Below are positions 21,401 through 29,900 of a DNA stretch of 64,000 bases, in pieces; within the stretch, counting starts at the first letter, position 1, and the number at the start of each line of letters is the position of its first letter. The notes below the pieces were generated by a model. It did not search any database. It saw only the letters and a program-made list of their open reading frames with translations, and was not told where the DNA came from. Source of the stretch: Cyrtodaria siliqua (taxonomy: Eukaryota; Mollusca; Bivalvia; Adapedonta; Hiatellidae); contig JAWPHD010007180.1 of NCBI GenBank assembly GCA_037043455.1, positions 47,501 to 111,500 of the forward strand. Direction: 5' to 3'. Made by a program: the position numbers and the translations under genes.

Positions 21401-23329
21401 TCAAGGTCAAGGTCATGGCGAAAGTCAGATGTTACGCTCTTGTCCGGGCCTCTGCAATCGTGAATAGTTGGATCAAACTTATGTTGACAGAAAGGTTCTC
21501 CACATGGTGACAATGTGTCTCATAAAACTCTCACCAGCCTATTTTCGCTTTCAATTCTAGCCAACCTGGAGTCAAGTGAGAAAAAATATCGTATAGAAAT
21601 AATCACTGCACCCAAACATAATGGCATCTGCATCACCAACAGAGAGCAATTAAATGTACAAAAAAGGACAATAACCAACACATTAAGTTGTGAAGTCAAG
21701 CTTGAAATTGGTTACTTGGAACAAGGTCATTGTAACTATTAGTGTATTTGAATGGAGAAATGGCCTTTTGTTCTTTAAAAGGCCAAGTTAAAACAGCTTG
21801 TGTCGCAGATTTCTGACGTGTTAAGAATATTGTTTTAAACGTGTAAATGCTGATGACGACAGTATATCTGTTTGGTGATAAATGTTCTGAAGGCGGGCAT
21901 CTGTATCTCTGGACACATTTATAGTTTCTTATATTGTATTTTATTCTTTTCATATTTGTTAACGTTTGTAAAACATCATTGCTTATACATAGTTTGTAGT
22001 TTTCGACTGTTATCACGTATTAAATATAGAATTTATGCTATTTGATCAACATATAGTAATATACTTTAACAATTTGCTTTGAACTATTAAGATAATCATT
22101 AATAACGGTGTGTTATAATGCACATGATGTAGAACAGCTACTAACAGGACGACGATACTTTAAACAAATCAAATTGCCGTTTCAATGATAGTTTTATAAA
22201 ATGGACAGGTATATGCTAACAAATTATAAAGCACAACTTTAATTAAAGTTGCCTTTTAGCTCCAATGGGCGATTGAGTGTTTACTGTTATTTACCTAAGA
22301 TGGTTGGGAAATTCAGAAAATCAGTACCTTAATATTGTATATATATAAACATGAAACGTATAACAGTTTTACTACCACTACCGTATTTAAACATGCTATA
22401 CCACACATACCTTTAACACGGAATACACAACTACCGAGGTGCATGAACTTTCGTCCCAATGTTATTTTGGTCGTACCTTAGATTGGTTTTCTCTTTGGCT
22501 GCAACTGCTGTGGTTGTTCAGTACAATTCTGGATACATACTGTGGTGTTTCTAATTATGTATTTTTATATAACTTTGCAACAACAGATAAGTGTATCTAT
22601 AATTTGCAAATTTATCTGGATGTGGACTTTATTGTTATAGATTTCCTTTCTGATTTATGTACACTGTTTTGTCAATTTAGGCGTTAAATATTAGATAATA
22701 TCGAGTAGTGTACAGATAAAATCGATTTTATCGATTTAAGCTAACCTGTGGGCCTTATTGCATACTGACCTTCCAATGTCGATAACCTTATCTTAACCAC
22801 TCTTCCTGATATATTTATATTTCATTTCATTGTACATGGTGCAGTACGGACCTACGGTGCTGTTGCGTTTGGGTTCAGTGCTTTCAATAGGACCATGTTT
22901 TCATTTTTGTTTTACCGCATCGTCCGGCATTCAACGCAAACTGTAATGTAGGACGAGGACGTGTACATGTCATATGTTATGTTCATTTCATGCTCCTGAC
23001 ACTTTGCTCAAATGTTGTAATTTATCAACGAAACAATGATTAATGTCATTAGTATAGGTATGCAGATTTTAATGATGCAATGATAACATTAATAAACATT
23101 CCGCCAAAACTATGGTACAGTGTGATGAAAGTCGCGATAGCGTAGCAGAAATAGTTAACTAGTTTAACTGAAACATAAATAAATGTAACTGTCCATGTGT
23201 ATCATATAGGCACTACATTCACCTGCAATAACAGACGATGGCACTATTGACTCGACCGATATCAATCATCCAAGTGTCTTAACAACATCAGATGCAACCA
23301 CAGAACTGGACGAACTGGACGACCGCTAA
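4828..23329 (+). CDS. ARM-repeat/TIR-domain protein, spliced (8 exons)
   Basis: Predicted join: 4828-5532, 6002-6260, 7877-7987, 8571-8768, 13815-13936, 14695-14830, 20936-21165, 23210-23329. Intron phases 0,1,1,1,0,1,0 all agree and every intron has GT/AG ends. The product is about 626 residues. It starts MGTASSS, which fits N-myristoylation, followed by a polar linker to about residue 120, ARM-type helices to about 424, and a TIR domain at about 435-570 with HVMISYNW (box 1), VWVDVDQM (BB region) and DGWLGMM (box 3). TIR domains act as signalling adaptors or NAD+ hydrolases. The Glu expected to be catalytic is present, so NADase or innate-immune signalling is plausible (inference). The order resembles SARM1 without its tandem SAM domains. 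The final exon ends in a stop, while a SAM-like segment lies in the next frame. Introns are full of transposons. Confidence 0.75.
6002..6260 (+). CDS. ARM-TIR gene, second coding exon
   Basis: The acceptor tttcaag ends at 6001 (phase 0) and a strong gtgagt donor starts at 6261 (phase 1). It encodes 86 residues of helical ARM-like sequence (LKPFLHSPKEH, LISLACLSGI). The frame stays open past the donor to a stop at 6400, adding 46 residues. An ARM-only protein could therefore arise by intron retention. Confidence 0.7.
6885..7115 (+). mobile_element. Naiad 3'-end fragment
   Basis: Decayed copy of the 3' untranslated tail of the Naiad element at 18880-19150. It shares the 'ctagaacc.ggtttaaa' block, the 'taaggtggtagccctttt' block and the 'cttgaatgctacttttcctg' block in the same order. 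There is no coding sequence. It lies in the intron between exons 6002-6260 and 7877-7987. Confidence 0.65.
7505..7720 (+). mobile_element. Naiad 3'-end fragment
   Basis: A second piece of Naiad tail. It shares 'ccgtcaagtcattgagtac', the 'attgcctattagtgctg' block, 'ggcggagatttct' and 'gtgtttgtgatgtcat' with 18740-19030. It may be the same insertion as 6885-7115, rearranged. Confidence 0.55.
7741..7835 (-). repeat. dispersed repeat 'KEYDNGPLET', copy b
   Basis: The reverse complement matches the 3' two-thirds of the family: 'ctctagccccgggttgagcagaac', the 'gagac' segment and the 'ttgcact' segment. It ends about 40 bases before the acceptor of exon 7877. Confidence 0.5.
7877..7987 (+). CDS. ARM-TIR gene, third coding exon (ARM repeat)
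   Basis: The acceptor gcttcag ends at 7876 and the donor gtgaga starts at 7988, phase 1 on both sides, 111 bases. The product reads VRKLAKNDANKKLLVEVGAL followed by LLVELGNTGN. This is the classic ARM helix 1-2-3 pattern with 'xNxxNKxxLxExGAxxxLVxL'. It is closely similar to the orphan exon at 297-407. Because it is phase-symmetrical, duplicating or skipping it would not shift the frame. Confidence 0.85.
8055..8127. repeat. intronic hairpin
   Basis: A near-perfect inverted repeat with arms 'atgatgggtcacaca' and 'tataaaacc', and their reverse complements on the far side, around a GC-rich loop 'tcttcgctgcgctacgc'. It lies just after exon 7877-7987. It could be a small fold-back element or a structured intronic RNA. 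Confidence 0.7.
8235..8504 (+). mobile_element. CATTACGTGG-family element, copy 3
   Basis: Full-length member of about 270 bases. It starts at gttacgtggtccaagtatt and ends gccacgtaatg. It lies in the intron just before exon 8571-8768. No ORF is present. Confidence 0.7.
8571..8768 (+). CDS. ARM-TIR gene, fourth coding exon (ARM repeats)
   Basis: The acceptor tttatcag ends at 8570 and the donor gtatgt starts at 8769, 198 bases, phase 1 on both sides. It encodes SVRAIWELSFDEANRNVI, then a segment with AVELLAEL, and ends near CDGALWTL. These are two clear ARM helices of the 'aaxALWxLsxxxxNr' type. The next exon starts the TIR domain. Confidence 0.85.
8884..9354. mobile_element. TA-flanked MITE (tc1/mariner-like), divergent copy
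   Basis: A 471-base element with TA on both sides. Its terminal inverted repeats run from 'ctgaaaggaaaaaaacgcag' to about 38 bases and end in 'cctttcag'. The interior matches the MITEs at 24328-24810 and 48079-48570 (shared 'cacaactgtgatgttgtaga' and neighbours). The outermost bases differ from those copies, so this is a separate subfamily. No ORF is present. Confidence 0.75.
9355..9442. repeat. (TA)n and (GA)n microsatellite
   Basis: A run of TA dinucleotides followed by GA-rich repeats, directly against the 3' end of the MITE. Confidence 0.9.
10098..10521 (+). pseudogene. left-arm ORF remnant of the palindromic element
   Basis: On the plus strand this reads MSEMRKIRASIAAGKRWGKD and then stops. 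The homologous basic segment LSPEDKTLRAKIAAGMRWGR resumes after an internal deletion. In another frame it continues through a very basic stretch (RPKRRKPKRHRRYARKK) into FEAGDVQKVFGGHLADFVDS and ends at GCTRVEL, where the inverted junction lies. The last part looks like the continuation of the protein whose middle is coded on the minus strand at 10522-11072. This is a broken gene with no known function. Confidence 0.5.
10522..11072 (-). pseudogene. right-half ORF, middle part (unknown protein)
   Basis: Minus-strand open frame of about 153 residues (11072-10611). A frameshifted extension toward 10522 reads NTKSVGNKVFTTIQTRGGN. The main part includes ARKNWERIWKEKPIG, IDVVEEKKMNLCQLLESVG and IYSIDYTKDYSG. 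I do not recognise a domain. It follows, in another frame, the two minus-strand ORFs at 11107-11340 and 11449-11871, which together look like one broken gene of 400 or more residues. Confidence 0.5.
11107..11340 (-). pseudogene. right-half ORF, linking part (unknown protein)
   Basis: A 77-residue frame containing DWSTLRIRSSRYLAYYIAK and DYTKGNSGKTN. It is in the same frame as 11449-11871 but separated from it by stops. The repeated 'DYTK.(Y/N)SG' motif here and at 10522-11072 suggests an internal duplication within the original protein. Confidence 0.45.
11449..11871 (-). pseudogene. right-half ORF, N-terminal part (coiled/basic, unknown)
   Basis: A 140-residue frame starting MSEMRKIRASIIAEKGWGKD. 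It has two copies of a basic helix pattern 'LRAKIxAGxxWGxxxxxLQxxL', followed by an acidic stretch (DDCTDQNDTEDSTEDIPDEL). The left arm carries the matching start at 10098, which fixes the arms as inverted copies. It is probably the N-terminus of the protein that continues at 11340-10522. Function unknown. Confidence 0.5.
13561..13640 (-). repeat. dispersed repeat 'KEYDNGPLET', copy d
   Basis: On the minus strand it reads KKEYDNGPLETAENDTYEIL and then RSRF. This copy has lost the usual stop after SRF(D), so the frame runs on. It lies about 175 bases before the first TIR exon, on the opposite strand. Confidence 0.6.
13815..13936 (+). CDS. ARM-TIR gene, fifth coding exon (TIR box 1)
   Basis: The acceptor cctcacag ends at 13814 (phase 1) and the donor gttagt starts at 13937 (phase 0). 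It encodes NCHVMISYNWADQN (TIR strand A, box 1) and the first helix MILQIRDKLKDAGHT. Confidence 0.8.
14695..14830 (+). CDS. ARM-TIR gene, sixth coding exon (TIR BB loop to strand D)
   Basis: The acceptor ataaag ends at 14694 (phase 0) and a strong donor gtaagt starts at 14831 (phase 1). It encodes VWVDVDQMAAVGGSTLEAMA and then ASVVLICMSQKYKNSPNCRT. The last base is the G of the predicted catalytic Glu codon, completed by AA at 20936-20937. Confidence 0.85.
15341..15680 (+). pseudogene. Naiad copy 1: Cys-rich N-terminus and GIY-YIG nuclease
   Basis: The frame reads CNAKRCSCCNYLSC, then NVD-TGA-RTTHVIYVLT-TGA, then NAPRCGIQYVGQTGRS and KVRFREH. GIQYVGQT is the GIY-YIG core, followed by the Arg helix (VRFREH). 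In related elements the segment before GIY-YIG reads roughly 'C-x-(S/T)-x-N-V-I-Y-x-x-x-C', so both TGA codons (15530-15532 and 15563-15565) sit on the cysteines. After NPKS a TAA and a frameshift break the frame. The nuclease would nick target DNA to start reverse transcription. Confidence 0.75.
15681..16842 (+). pseudogene. Naiad copy 1: linker and start of reverse transcriptase
   Basis: In frame 1 this reads HFRQSGHKFSYVTVQPVE, KARHIVELRWMKNLQTPYPL, IDFIDMPSIFRD, then CECNAS-TAA-CCYAPAGHVITGN and FVLVPADKAANNVIIV-TGA-RLHY. PADKAANNV is the first conserved reverse-transcriptase block of Penelope-like elements. The TGA at 16840-16842 stands where relatives carry Cys before R.(Y/H)Y. The TAA codons at 16219 and 16447 are at non-Cys positions, so they look like ordinary decay. 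Confidence 0.75.
16843..17921 (+). pseudogene. Naiad copy 1: reverse transcriptase core
   Basis: It reads MYWIPKLHTNPYKARFIS, then STYDFSTLYTTLPH, then after a one-base deletion near 17318 AFFINGSLDNYT, GIPMGTNCAPLVADLFLF and RYLDDILN (the catalytic YLDD-type motif). The TAA at 17116 aligns with a Lys codon in copy 2, so it is decay. The ORF portion 17349-17921 (190 residues) ends in TGA at 17919-17921. The same position in copy 2 is TGT (51056-51058) in FSRACTRVEDF. Confidence 0.8.
18054..18352 (-). mobile_element. antisense Naiad tail inserted in copy 1
   Basis: About 300 bases that are the reverse complement of the Naiad tail at 18880-19150 (shared 'cactgggggttcaaaccggt', 'gggttgacaatagggctacc' and neighbours). 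It splits the ORF between YYR and PDLLSKYK. Copy 2 is uninterrupted at that point (51165-51185). It is a nested, 5'-truncated Naiad insertion or a local inversion-duplication. Confidence 0.75.
18356..18655 (+). pseudogene. Naiad copy 1: C-terminal domain
   Basis: After the antisense insertion the frame resumes with PDLLSKYKCNLRTLL and runs through DFYGDVIYKLRKILGHD, IKRGYDPIILQRTACLV and HYAFLFNCTMTGQAVDPMMT to TAA at 18653. Copy 2 encodes the same tail at 51160-51469. It is the region after the reverse-transcriptase thumb, with no nuclease at this end, which supports the permuted Naiad layout. Confidence 0.75.
18630..18690 (+). promoter_or_regulatory. candidate SECIS element overlapping the Naiad stop codon
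   Basis: Lower helix TGGAC (18630-18634) pairs with GTCCA (18686-18690). Internal loop CCT/GTTT. Core ATGA (18638-18641) faces TGAT (18678-18681). Upper helix ACGCC-T-ACC (18644-18652) pairs with GGT-GGCGT (18669-18676). The apical loop begins with AAA (18654-18656), 12 bases after ATGA, and 22 bases separate AA from TGAT. This is the layout of a eukaryotic SECIS, which directs UGA decoding as selenocysteine. The ORF stop TAA (18653-18655) lies in the loop. Confidence 0.65.
19151..20350. other. intron sequence, nothing recognisable
   Basis: No exon, transposon protein or tandem repeat was found between the Naiad tail and the 60-base repeat at 20361. A short open stretch at 19790-19900 (GGDITANSIARKLFKHMEI) has no neighbours or splice sites that would support it as an exon. 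Confidence 0.4.
20361..20545 (+). repeat. 60-base tandem repeat, three copies, open in one frame
   Basis: Units start at 20361, 20421 and 20481. All three stay in frame and translate to 20-residue repeats of the form 'xYxGVxxxSTRINxxVxRxR' (for example VGVDLESTRINLDVDR). The frame ends at a TAA shortly after. There is no start codon or splice evidence, so it may be a chance-open minisatellite or part of an unrecognised exon. Confidence 0.7.
20936..21165 (+). CDS. ARM-TIR gene, seventh coding exon (TIR C-terminal half)
   Basis: The acceptor ttattctag ends at 20935 (phase 1) and the donor gtatgc starts at 21166 (phase 0). It encodes (E)AEYAFMTGKKIIPLKME, box 3 DGWLGMM and the final helix MKELLREVAPFVEQEP. 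Counting back from the GKKIIPL strand, the junction Glu stands eight residues before the Gly, as does the SARM1 catalytic Glu before its GKNIVPI. Confidence 0.85.
21205..21560. repeat. decayed dispersed repeat with 'ggtcaaggtca' motif
   Basis: A run of 'gtccgtccgtatgcac' followed by 'caaggtcaaggtcatgg' and two related 'ctctgcaat...gttgga' blocks about 140 bases apart. This is typical of an old dispersed repeat common in molluscan genomes (from general familiarity). No ORF is present. A related 'ccgtccatcagtccatgcgt' patch occurs at 2620-2690. Confidence 0.4.
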
Positions 23330-23369
23330 TGTACTCTGCTGGATTGTCCAACACGATTTGAGACTGTTA
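23210..23369 (+). CDS. ARM-TIR gene, last exon with out-of-frame SAM-like segment
   Basis: The acceptor catatag ends at 23209 (phase 0). The expected frame gives a Ser/Thr/Asp-rich tail ending TTELDELDDR and TAA at 23327. The next frame reads NWTTANVLCWIVQHDLRLL, matching the first helices of a SAM domain ('W(T/S)xxxVxxWLxxxxL'), and reaches a GT at 23370. The two frames overlap at a doubled 'actggacga'. Either a one-base indel truncated the protein, or an acceptor at 23291 (phase 0) is used instead. Confidence 0.5.
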
Positions 23370-23937
23370 GTAAACATTTTATGTTTTATGTTGAAACCAT
23401 CAATTCAATTTAATTTAAATATTGTGTTTTATCCGTTAACACTTTTAGATCAATGTTTTTTCAATTGGAATGTGATCGGCTTAACATACGTTACTGTATT
23501 CATTAATACATGTAGTATTACACGTGTTCTTATCATATACGGGGTAGTTCCACAAGTCCGTGTACTTGTCCTGTAATTTTCGTATTTTATTTTATATCAA
23601 CTTGATATTTTGCCTACTTATAATTTATCGATGCTCTTAAGCAATTCAATGTAAAATCGAGCATTGTTGTCCTATTTATTCTAACAAATGCAGTCAAAGA
23701 AAGATTGTTTGCGTTGCACGGAGCAGCACAATTTTTATACATAATATCAGTTTCACTTTTCATTTTCTTTAATATTTATTCTTAGTTAAGCTACATCATT
23801 TGATGCACCGTTTTCTCTTCTTCTGTAATATGTTGATGATGTTATTTCCTGAAATTATCAATGTCATAGCTATAACGATTGCGGATCTACGAAAAAAACA
23901 AGAACGTGTTGCGAAACAAAAACAACCAAAAAACATG

Positions 23938-24320
23938 ACGTCGATTGGTGACACGGAGCAGCGCGCGGCTATAATATTTTGTGTGATATTAGGAAAACAC
24001 CGAAGTTAGCATTTAAGCTGATAGATAATGGGAGTGAGCATTTGTTGAACTTTATAGTATTTAAGTGACACAAGCATTTTCGCGTGTGTCGTTAGTCAAT
24101 CAAAGATGATTCAGAGATGTGGAATGACAGTAAGTGACGGCACATTATTGCCAGAGTTTAAGCGTTAATTTATGATGAGAGACGATTGACTGTGCGTGAT
24201 CTTTCCAGTATTTTAGATGTGGGAAATGATATTGTCCATAGAACTTTAAAGAAGGATTTGAACATGAGAAATCTCAGTTTCGACTAGATGCCTAGATGTG
24301 TAACGGCGGAAGAAAAACAT
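23938..24320 (+). pseudogene. mariner-like transposase, N-terminal fragment
   Basis: With frameshifts, this reads DTEQRAAIIFCVILGK, then LAFKLIDNGSEHLLNF, KWHKHFRVCR and ERRLTVRDLSSILDVGNDIV, then LKKDLNMRNLS and MPRCVTAEEK. This is the bipartite helix-turn-helix DNA-binding region of mariner transposases. The catalytic half is missing. The fragment ends immediately before the MITE at 24328. Confidence 0.75.
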
Positions 24321-24327
24321 CAACATA

Positions 24328-24810
24328 CACTCAAGTGATATGAAAACGCAACACAGGAATTTCGGCTATATATTGTATATACTGCACACTTAATTGCACA
24401 TAATATTCCAAAGAAATCCCAAGGTGTTTTTTAAAAAGAAAGTTGCAGTTAACTAGAGAAAGGACACAACTGTGATGTTGTAGACGTTTTAATCACACTA
24501 CACTTTGTAACAAGAACTTCATAAATGTTGAAGTAGGTCTTTGAAAAATTGAGCTAGTTCAGTACTGTATTTAACGTAAATAGTTTGCAAAATGTTGCAT
24601 CCTAAGTTTGCTCACATGATTGAGCCAAACGCGTACTCTGTGAATAATGAAACATTGAAGGAATACTATTTGCTGTATTATTTGTTGTTTTAGTATTTTT
24701 TCCAAAAGGAAAGGTCTTACGTAGCCATGTACCATTCGATTAAAAGCAGCATATTGAATATACAATATATAGCGGAAATTCCCGTGTTGCGTTTTCATAT
24801 CACTTGAGTG
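24328..24810. mobile_element. TA-flanked MITE (tc1/mariner-like)
   Basis: A 483-base element with terminal inverted repeats beginning cactcaagtgatatgaaaac and about 45 bases long. The TA target duplication is on both sides. It is nearly collinear, in opposite orientation, with 48079-48570, and related inside to 8884-9354. It has no coding capacity. Confidence 0.85.
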
Positions 24811-26750
24811 TATTATGAGCGCTGCATCAACGCAAAACACCCCACGCGACGTCACAAACGTCGTCGTTCTGCTCCGTGCGCATGGCACACATGTTATTAT
24901 GAGAACACTCGTAAACAGGACAGTTTGGATATTATAGAATCTAAGAGAGTACAATCTATAGTTCCTGATGATTTATTTTTTATTTCGATCTTTATGGTCA
25001 TACATAAATTATAAGATCAGTACAGGGACCTCTGGAACAGCCCTCGTATATCGGTTCCATACACTGTGTATGTGTTTGTTTAACATTAAAGTCTGCCATT
25101 GATGTTTCTTCAAAGTTTATGTCACTTTTTTTATGATAATGCTAGTGAAATGCATTCTTGAAGCGTTTTATTATTATTATTATTATTTAATTTATATAGC
25201 ACACTTTGTTACTACTGTTATTACATGTTATTACTTAAAATAATTGTTTCTTTTGTGTTTAAGATATCCTCTTGAACCTACCGTCCGACAGGGACAATGC
25301 CAATCTAGTTTCCAGACGATGAGTTACAAAGCCCCAGCATACAACCACTCAGAAAGGATGCTCGATGTAAAATACTCACTTATATAAAACAAACTTGTGC
25401 TTGTATGATATTCGTTTAGGTGTGATTCTGTGATATGCCTCATTTTACCACGTTGACTATAACAATTATAACTGAAATTTCAAACCCACCATTGTTAATA
25501 TGTTCATACTCTTAGTTTTTCTACACGGCGAATATTTCCAAGTATTAGCTAAAACATATATATTAACTACTTCAAAGGAAATTGTTGTTGCATATTGTTA
25601 ATTGCAAAATTATGTAAGATACCGAAATGGAAAAATAAGGTATTATTAAACGCATTTAAAAATATATTATTGTTTAAATGGAATAGTCATATATTTAAAC
25701 GAAAGCTAAACCCGTCTATCCTGCATTAGTGTGTGTGACATATCGGTGTGCGTTAGTACGCAGGCCGTTATCCTCTATTACGTAATCAAACATAATTACT
25801 GGAAGTCGACAGATTAATTATCACAAAGCAGTATATATACCAGGCTATCTCAGAGCAGAACACAATCAGTATATCAGTTGATGCATGAGTAAATCTGCGA
25901 CGTTTTGTATACATTTTCAGAATTACTACTGTATAAAAATTGAAATTTCTTTCAAAGAGGTAAGTATGCGGGAATGAATGAGGGGTCGCAAGGGAGATTC
26001 ATTGTGTACCTACAGTGTAACGTTTGCTAAGTACTTATGATCATTGGTATTATTGTTTGTATTATTATTAGTTACTGGTTTGTGTACGTTTGTTGAGATC
26101 CTGACAGACAGACAGATATATATATACCTCCATCCTTCATTCAAAAGCAATCATTTATTACTATAATTCCTTCCTACCTTCCTACCTTCATGTATTTCGT
26201 CATTTCTTCCTTCATTCACACAAAGGCCCCACACGCCTAGGCCATTATGTCCGCGGACACAATGGTCTCCTACGACAGTGCTGCATGTAAACTCAATTTG
26301 ATGTCGATGTCGGTAAACTATCATCTTATAATTATGTTACACAAAGAAAAGAAAACTAGATGTCAATAGTTTAAATATGTATCTGTACATTCAAGAGAAA
26401 GTTTATTAACATGCACTCCTCATAAACATAGACTTTTAGAAAGTATTGAAAGAAGTGTTTTATATTAAGAGAATATATCTGAACCAGATTACAATTATCC
26501 ATGAAAGAAGGCTCCACCAACAACAGCCACAGTTTACAACATAATGTTATGTACACCATTTCTAAACCTACTGACGACGAGGTATAACATATTTTAAGAA
26601 TTCAAACTCTACGGACACAATACCCAGCCACGCCAAACCCCAAAACTGAAGAGTCGAATCAAGAGTTACCGACTCATAATTCATTTTACACATGTTCAAT
26701 CATGTTAATTCGCACATGAACATTATGATATGACCTAAACACCCCGACAG

Positions 26751-27023
26751 AGTTTGGATGAACAGTTTTATAGTGGCGAGTTAGTTTCGTTAAAAGACGA
26801 TTTTCAATATGTTACACTTAATATATATTTAAATTATTGTTTCGAAAGAGATAGATGGTCAAAAGAGGAGCTTATCCAATGCCAAGACTTACTTGCTTTA
26901 TTTAATGAATGGTCTCCCTTGAGTGTTTGCGTTTCGATTATTGCGTCATATAACACTATTGTACACACAGATGTTAGATTAGTGCATTATAATCAGATAT
27001 CACACGCTGTACTATATTTTTAA
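26751..27023 (+). pseudogene. possible ARM-paralogue exon
   Basis: An open frame follows a ccgacag acceptor and encodes SLDEQFYSGELVSLKDDF, then YVTLNIYLNYCFERDRW and ELIQCQDLLALFNEWSPLS, before drifting into an unlikely tail. A second short helical piece, GAVQLLVSKIELGNDN then LSGVMVNLASI, occurs at 27226-27324 in plus orientation and ends in TAG. Both have ARM-like helical patterns, but I cannot align them to the gene upstream. The most likely reading is a decayed paralogue. Confidence 0.3.
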
Positions 27024-28192
27024 ATGTGCATACATATAATTGTGTGTTTCTATAAATTCCAAAATATCTTTGTCTTAGTCTTATTTATTCCTATTAATTA
27101 TATGCGTGCCTAGTAGACTAATATATACATCGGGACGTTCGGGTCTTCTTATTCCCTGCATAAAATGATCATGTTCCACTGAGTTATTCAACGATAGATT
27201 TAAAGAGTCGTAAATCATTCCACATGATGCCTCAGTATTCGGAGCGGTTCAGCTGTTAGTTTCAAAAATTGAACTCGGAAATGATAATATATTATCCGGA
27301 GTTATGGTAAATTTAGCATCCATTTAGCTGCAAGTTTCAATAGGTTTAAATACGTTTTGAAAGCGTTCAATAGCTCAAGCAGCTTAAATTACTTACATTG
27401 CCGAAACAAGGCTTGTCAAAAGAGATTTCGGGCGTGAATGTGTACAGATACATTTATTTAAAAGGAGCACACATCCCTGTACTAATGTCTATGATAATGA
27501 CACTGAGAGAGTTGTACACGTTGAACCTTGGGGCAGCGATAGATGGGTGGATTAAAAATATACTAACACTTACATTCTTAATTGTAGGATTGTGAAAGTG
27601 TGTATGATATATCGTAGCCTCAAGGGTCAATACATATGTAATATGTTTTTGCCAGGGCCTCCTGCGTAATGCCCTAGGGACTGCAGTTAGTGGGGTAGGT
27701 GGTGTCAAACATCGTTTCCTTTCCAAATAGGGTCGTGTTACATGCAAGAGGAATGCACTGAAGTAAAATAAATGCCCGAAGTTTATTTTATCCTGTTTCT
27801 CTGTTTTCAATACAGATTTTAAACTCTATCACTTCGTTATCACTGCTTATGTATGACTATATTCCACTAAGTAAAAGGTGCGGCGATATGCGATGTCTCG
27901 CCATCTACTTGCTTAAGTTACTTATAAAAATCCAATGTACCACTGACAGTCGACATAACATATTAACACAATGACACAACCTGAAAAGACATAATTATAT
28001 GTCAATTAAAACAATTAGCAGACATGAACCCATCTCAACTCTGCCACATATGAATATTATACTTCACACGCTCAATAGTAATCGTATGTGCTTGTTAAAA
28101 TATTAAAGATATCCATATATAGCAATCATGTGTTGTGCTTTAAAACTCAACTACATTGATATGACTGTAAACATAGATATAACAATCGAACA

Positions 28193-28793
28193 AGAAAAGC
28201 AGCATTCAAGAACGACAGTCAACCACAAACACACATAGAAACAAAGAGCAAAATTAAAGATGAATAAAAGGTCAAATAAGACATCATAAACACAAAACGG
28301 TTGACAATAGAGCTACCGCCTTGGAACGGTCAGTGGCAAAAAAGGCCACTGGGGGTTTGAACCAGTTTCTAGGGTGCACCAAACCTCACACTTACCCTAC
28401 TTTCAACCCAATAAAACGGGACAGTGTAAATAAAGAAATCCCCGACATGAACTATTCTCTAACCAACAAGGCAGCATTAATAGGCAATATTAGTAAAACA
28501 CAAAGATGCTCGTGTATATATAAATACAAAACAACAATAGCCTAGAAAGCCACAAAAAGGTACTCAGTTACTTGGCAGAAGCCAGAGCAACAAGAGAATA
28601 AACCATTGAGGGCACTACAAGACAAGACAGATAAACATCAAACATCATCGCTAAATCAAAGAGGAAAGCATATTGGCGAACTGTAAATGGGTTCAACACC
28701 AAGCGTTGCAAAATGATAGGGTCACAACCTCTTTTGATAAGCCTTTTAAAAAGTTTAACAAAGATAGTATGAAAGTGACATAACACACAATGC
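28193..28793 (-). mobile_element. Naiad 3'-end copy (antisense)
   Basis: The reverse complement begins in the C-terminal domain (HTIFVKLFKRLIKRGCDPII, then HYAFLFD), lacks the SECIS helix through a deletion, and continues through the tail to 'cttgaatgctgctttt'. It is 5'-truncated. Confidence 0.75.
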
Positions 28794-29589
28794 ATGTATA
28801 CAAGTCGAACTGGAGCTGTGGCTTACACCGCACACAGTCAAACAAGCACAGGCATTAAAAGCGACAACAATAATAATGTCATCAAAAATAACATAACAGA
28901 TTCTTTATTGATTTATGCTAACGTATCTCGTCAAATATATGCAAATATAAACATATACAAAACATGACATGACAGGTGAACACTGTGAATGTAACAATTG
29001 CAGAAATTTCTTCTGACAACTGACTTATCCACTTCTTCACGGATACCTGTTTCAGGACTCCCAAACAAATATGAATATACTGATACCTATACATATATTG
29101 TAAACTCTGTATCACCACTACAGAGGATGAACAAACTACTTAATTAAAAATCATGGAATTTCTTAAACATTCTTTAATATTCGTTGCCAAATTGATCCAA
29201 ATTGTCGTACTGTTTGCCTGCATTAGCTGTACACATGTATATACACGTGGGCGACGATAATAGTATGCTGTATATATTGTAAAATAACTAACGTTCAAAA
29301 TAGCGTTATATTTGGGTAAGAACTGGAAACAAAACTAGACATACTAATAATTCAAGTGGCGGGGGTTGATATGGTGGCGGGGTGTGTGGGGGAGGGTAAT
29401 ACTATTGAGAAACCGAACACATTCTTCCCAGACGTGCATTAGCAGGACAACTCAAATAAACTGTTCACTTCTACCGTATGCAATATTACGCTACAAAACT
29501 GAAAAACTAACTTACTATGCACAATTATGTCAGACAATACAAAGACGACAGCCGAAGGTAGCCGAATAAGAAACAAGGCATGTGACACC

Positions 29590-29900
29590 TCAAACGGTTT
29601 GACAATAGGGCTATCACATTGGAACGGTCAGTGCAAAAGCCACTTAGGGTTTAAACCAGGTTCTAGGGTGCATCAAACCTCACTCTTACCATATTGTCAT
29701 CCAAATTAAACTGGCTATATTCTCCAAAAAGAAGGCAGCATTTTAATTTAATAGATATTATAACACATAGATGATCATGACATGATAGATATTAAAAACA
29801 TTAACCACACCGCAAATACTAAATTACTTAGCAGAAGCCAGATCAACAAGGGAATACACCATTTAGGGTGCGGCATGATAAAAGATAGTACTGGATAGCC
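29590..29900 (-). mobile_element. Naiad tail fragments (antisense)
   Basis: Two blocks (29590-29720 and 29815-29900) match the Naiad tail in reverse complement ('ggtttgacaatagggctat', 'ctagggtgca', 'ttagcagaagccag'). Between them the similarity is lost. Confidence 0.6.
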
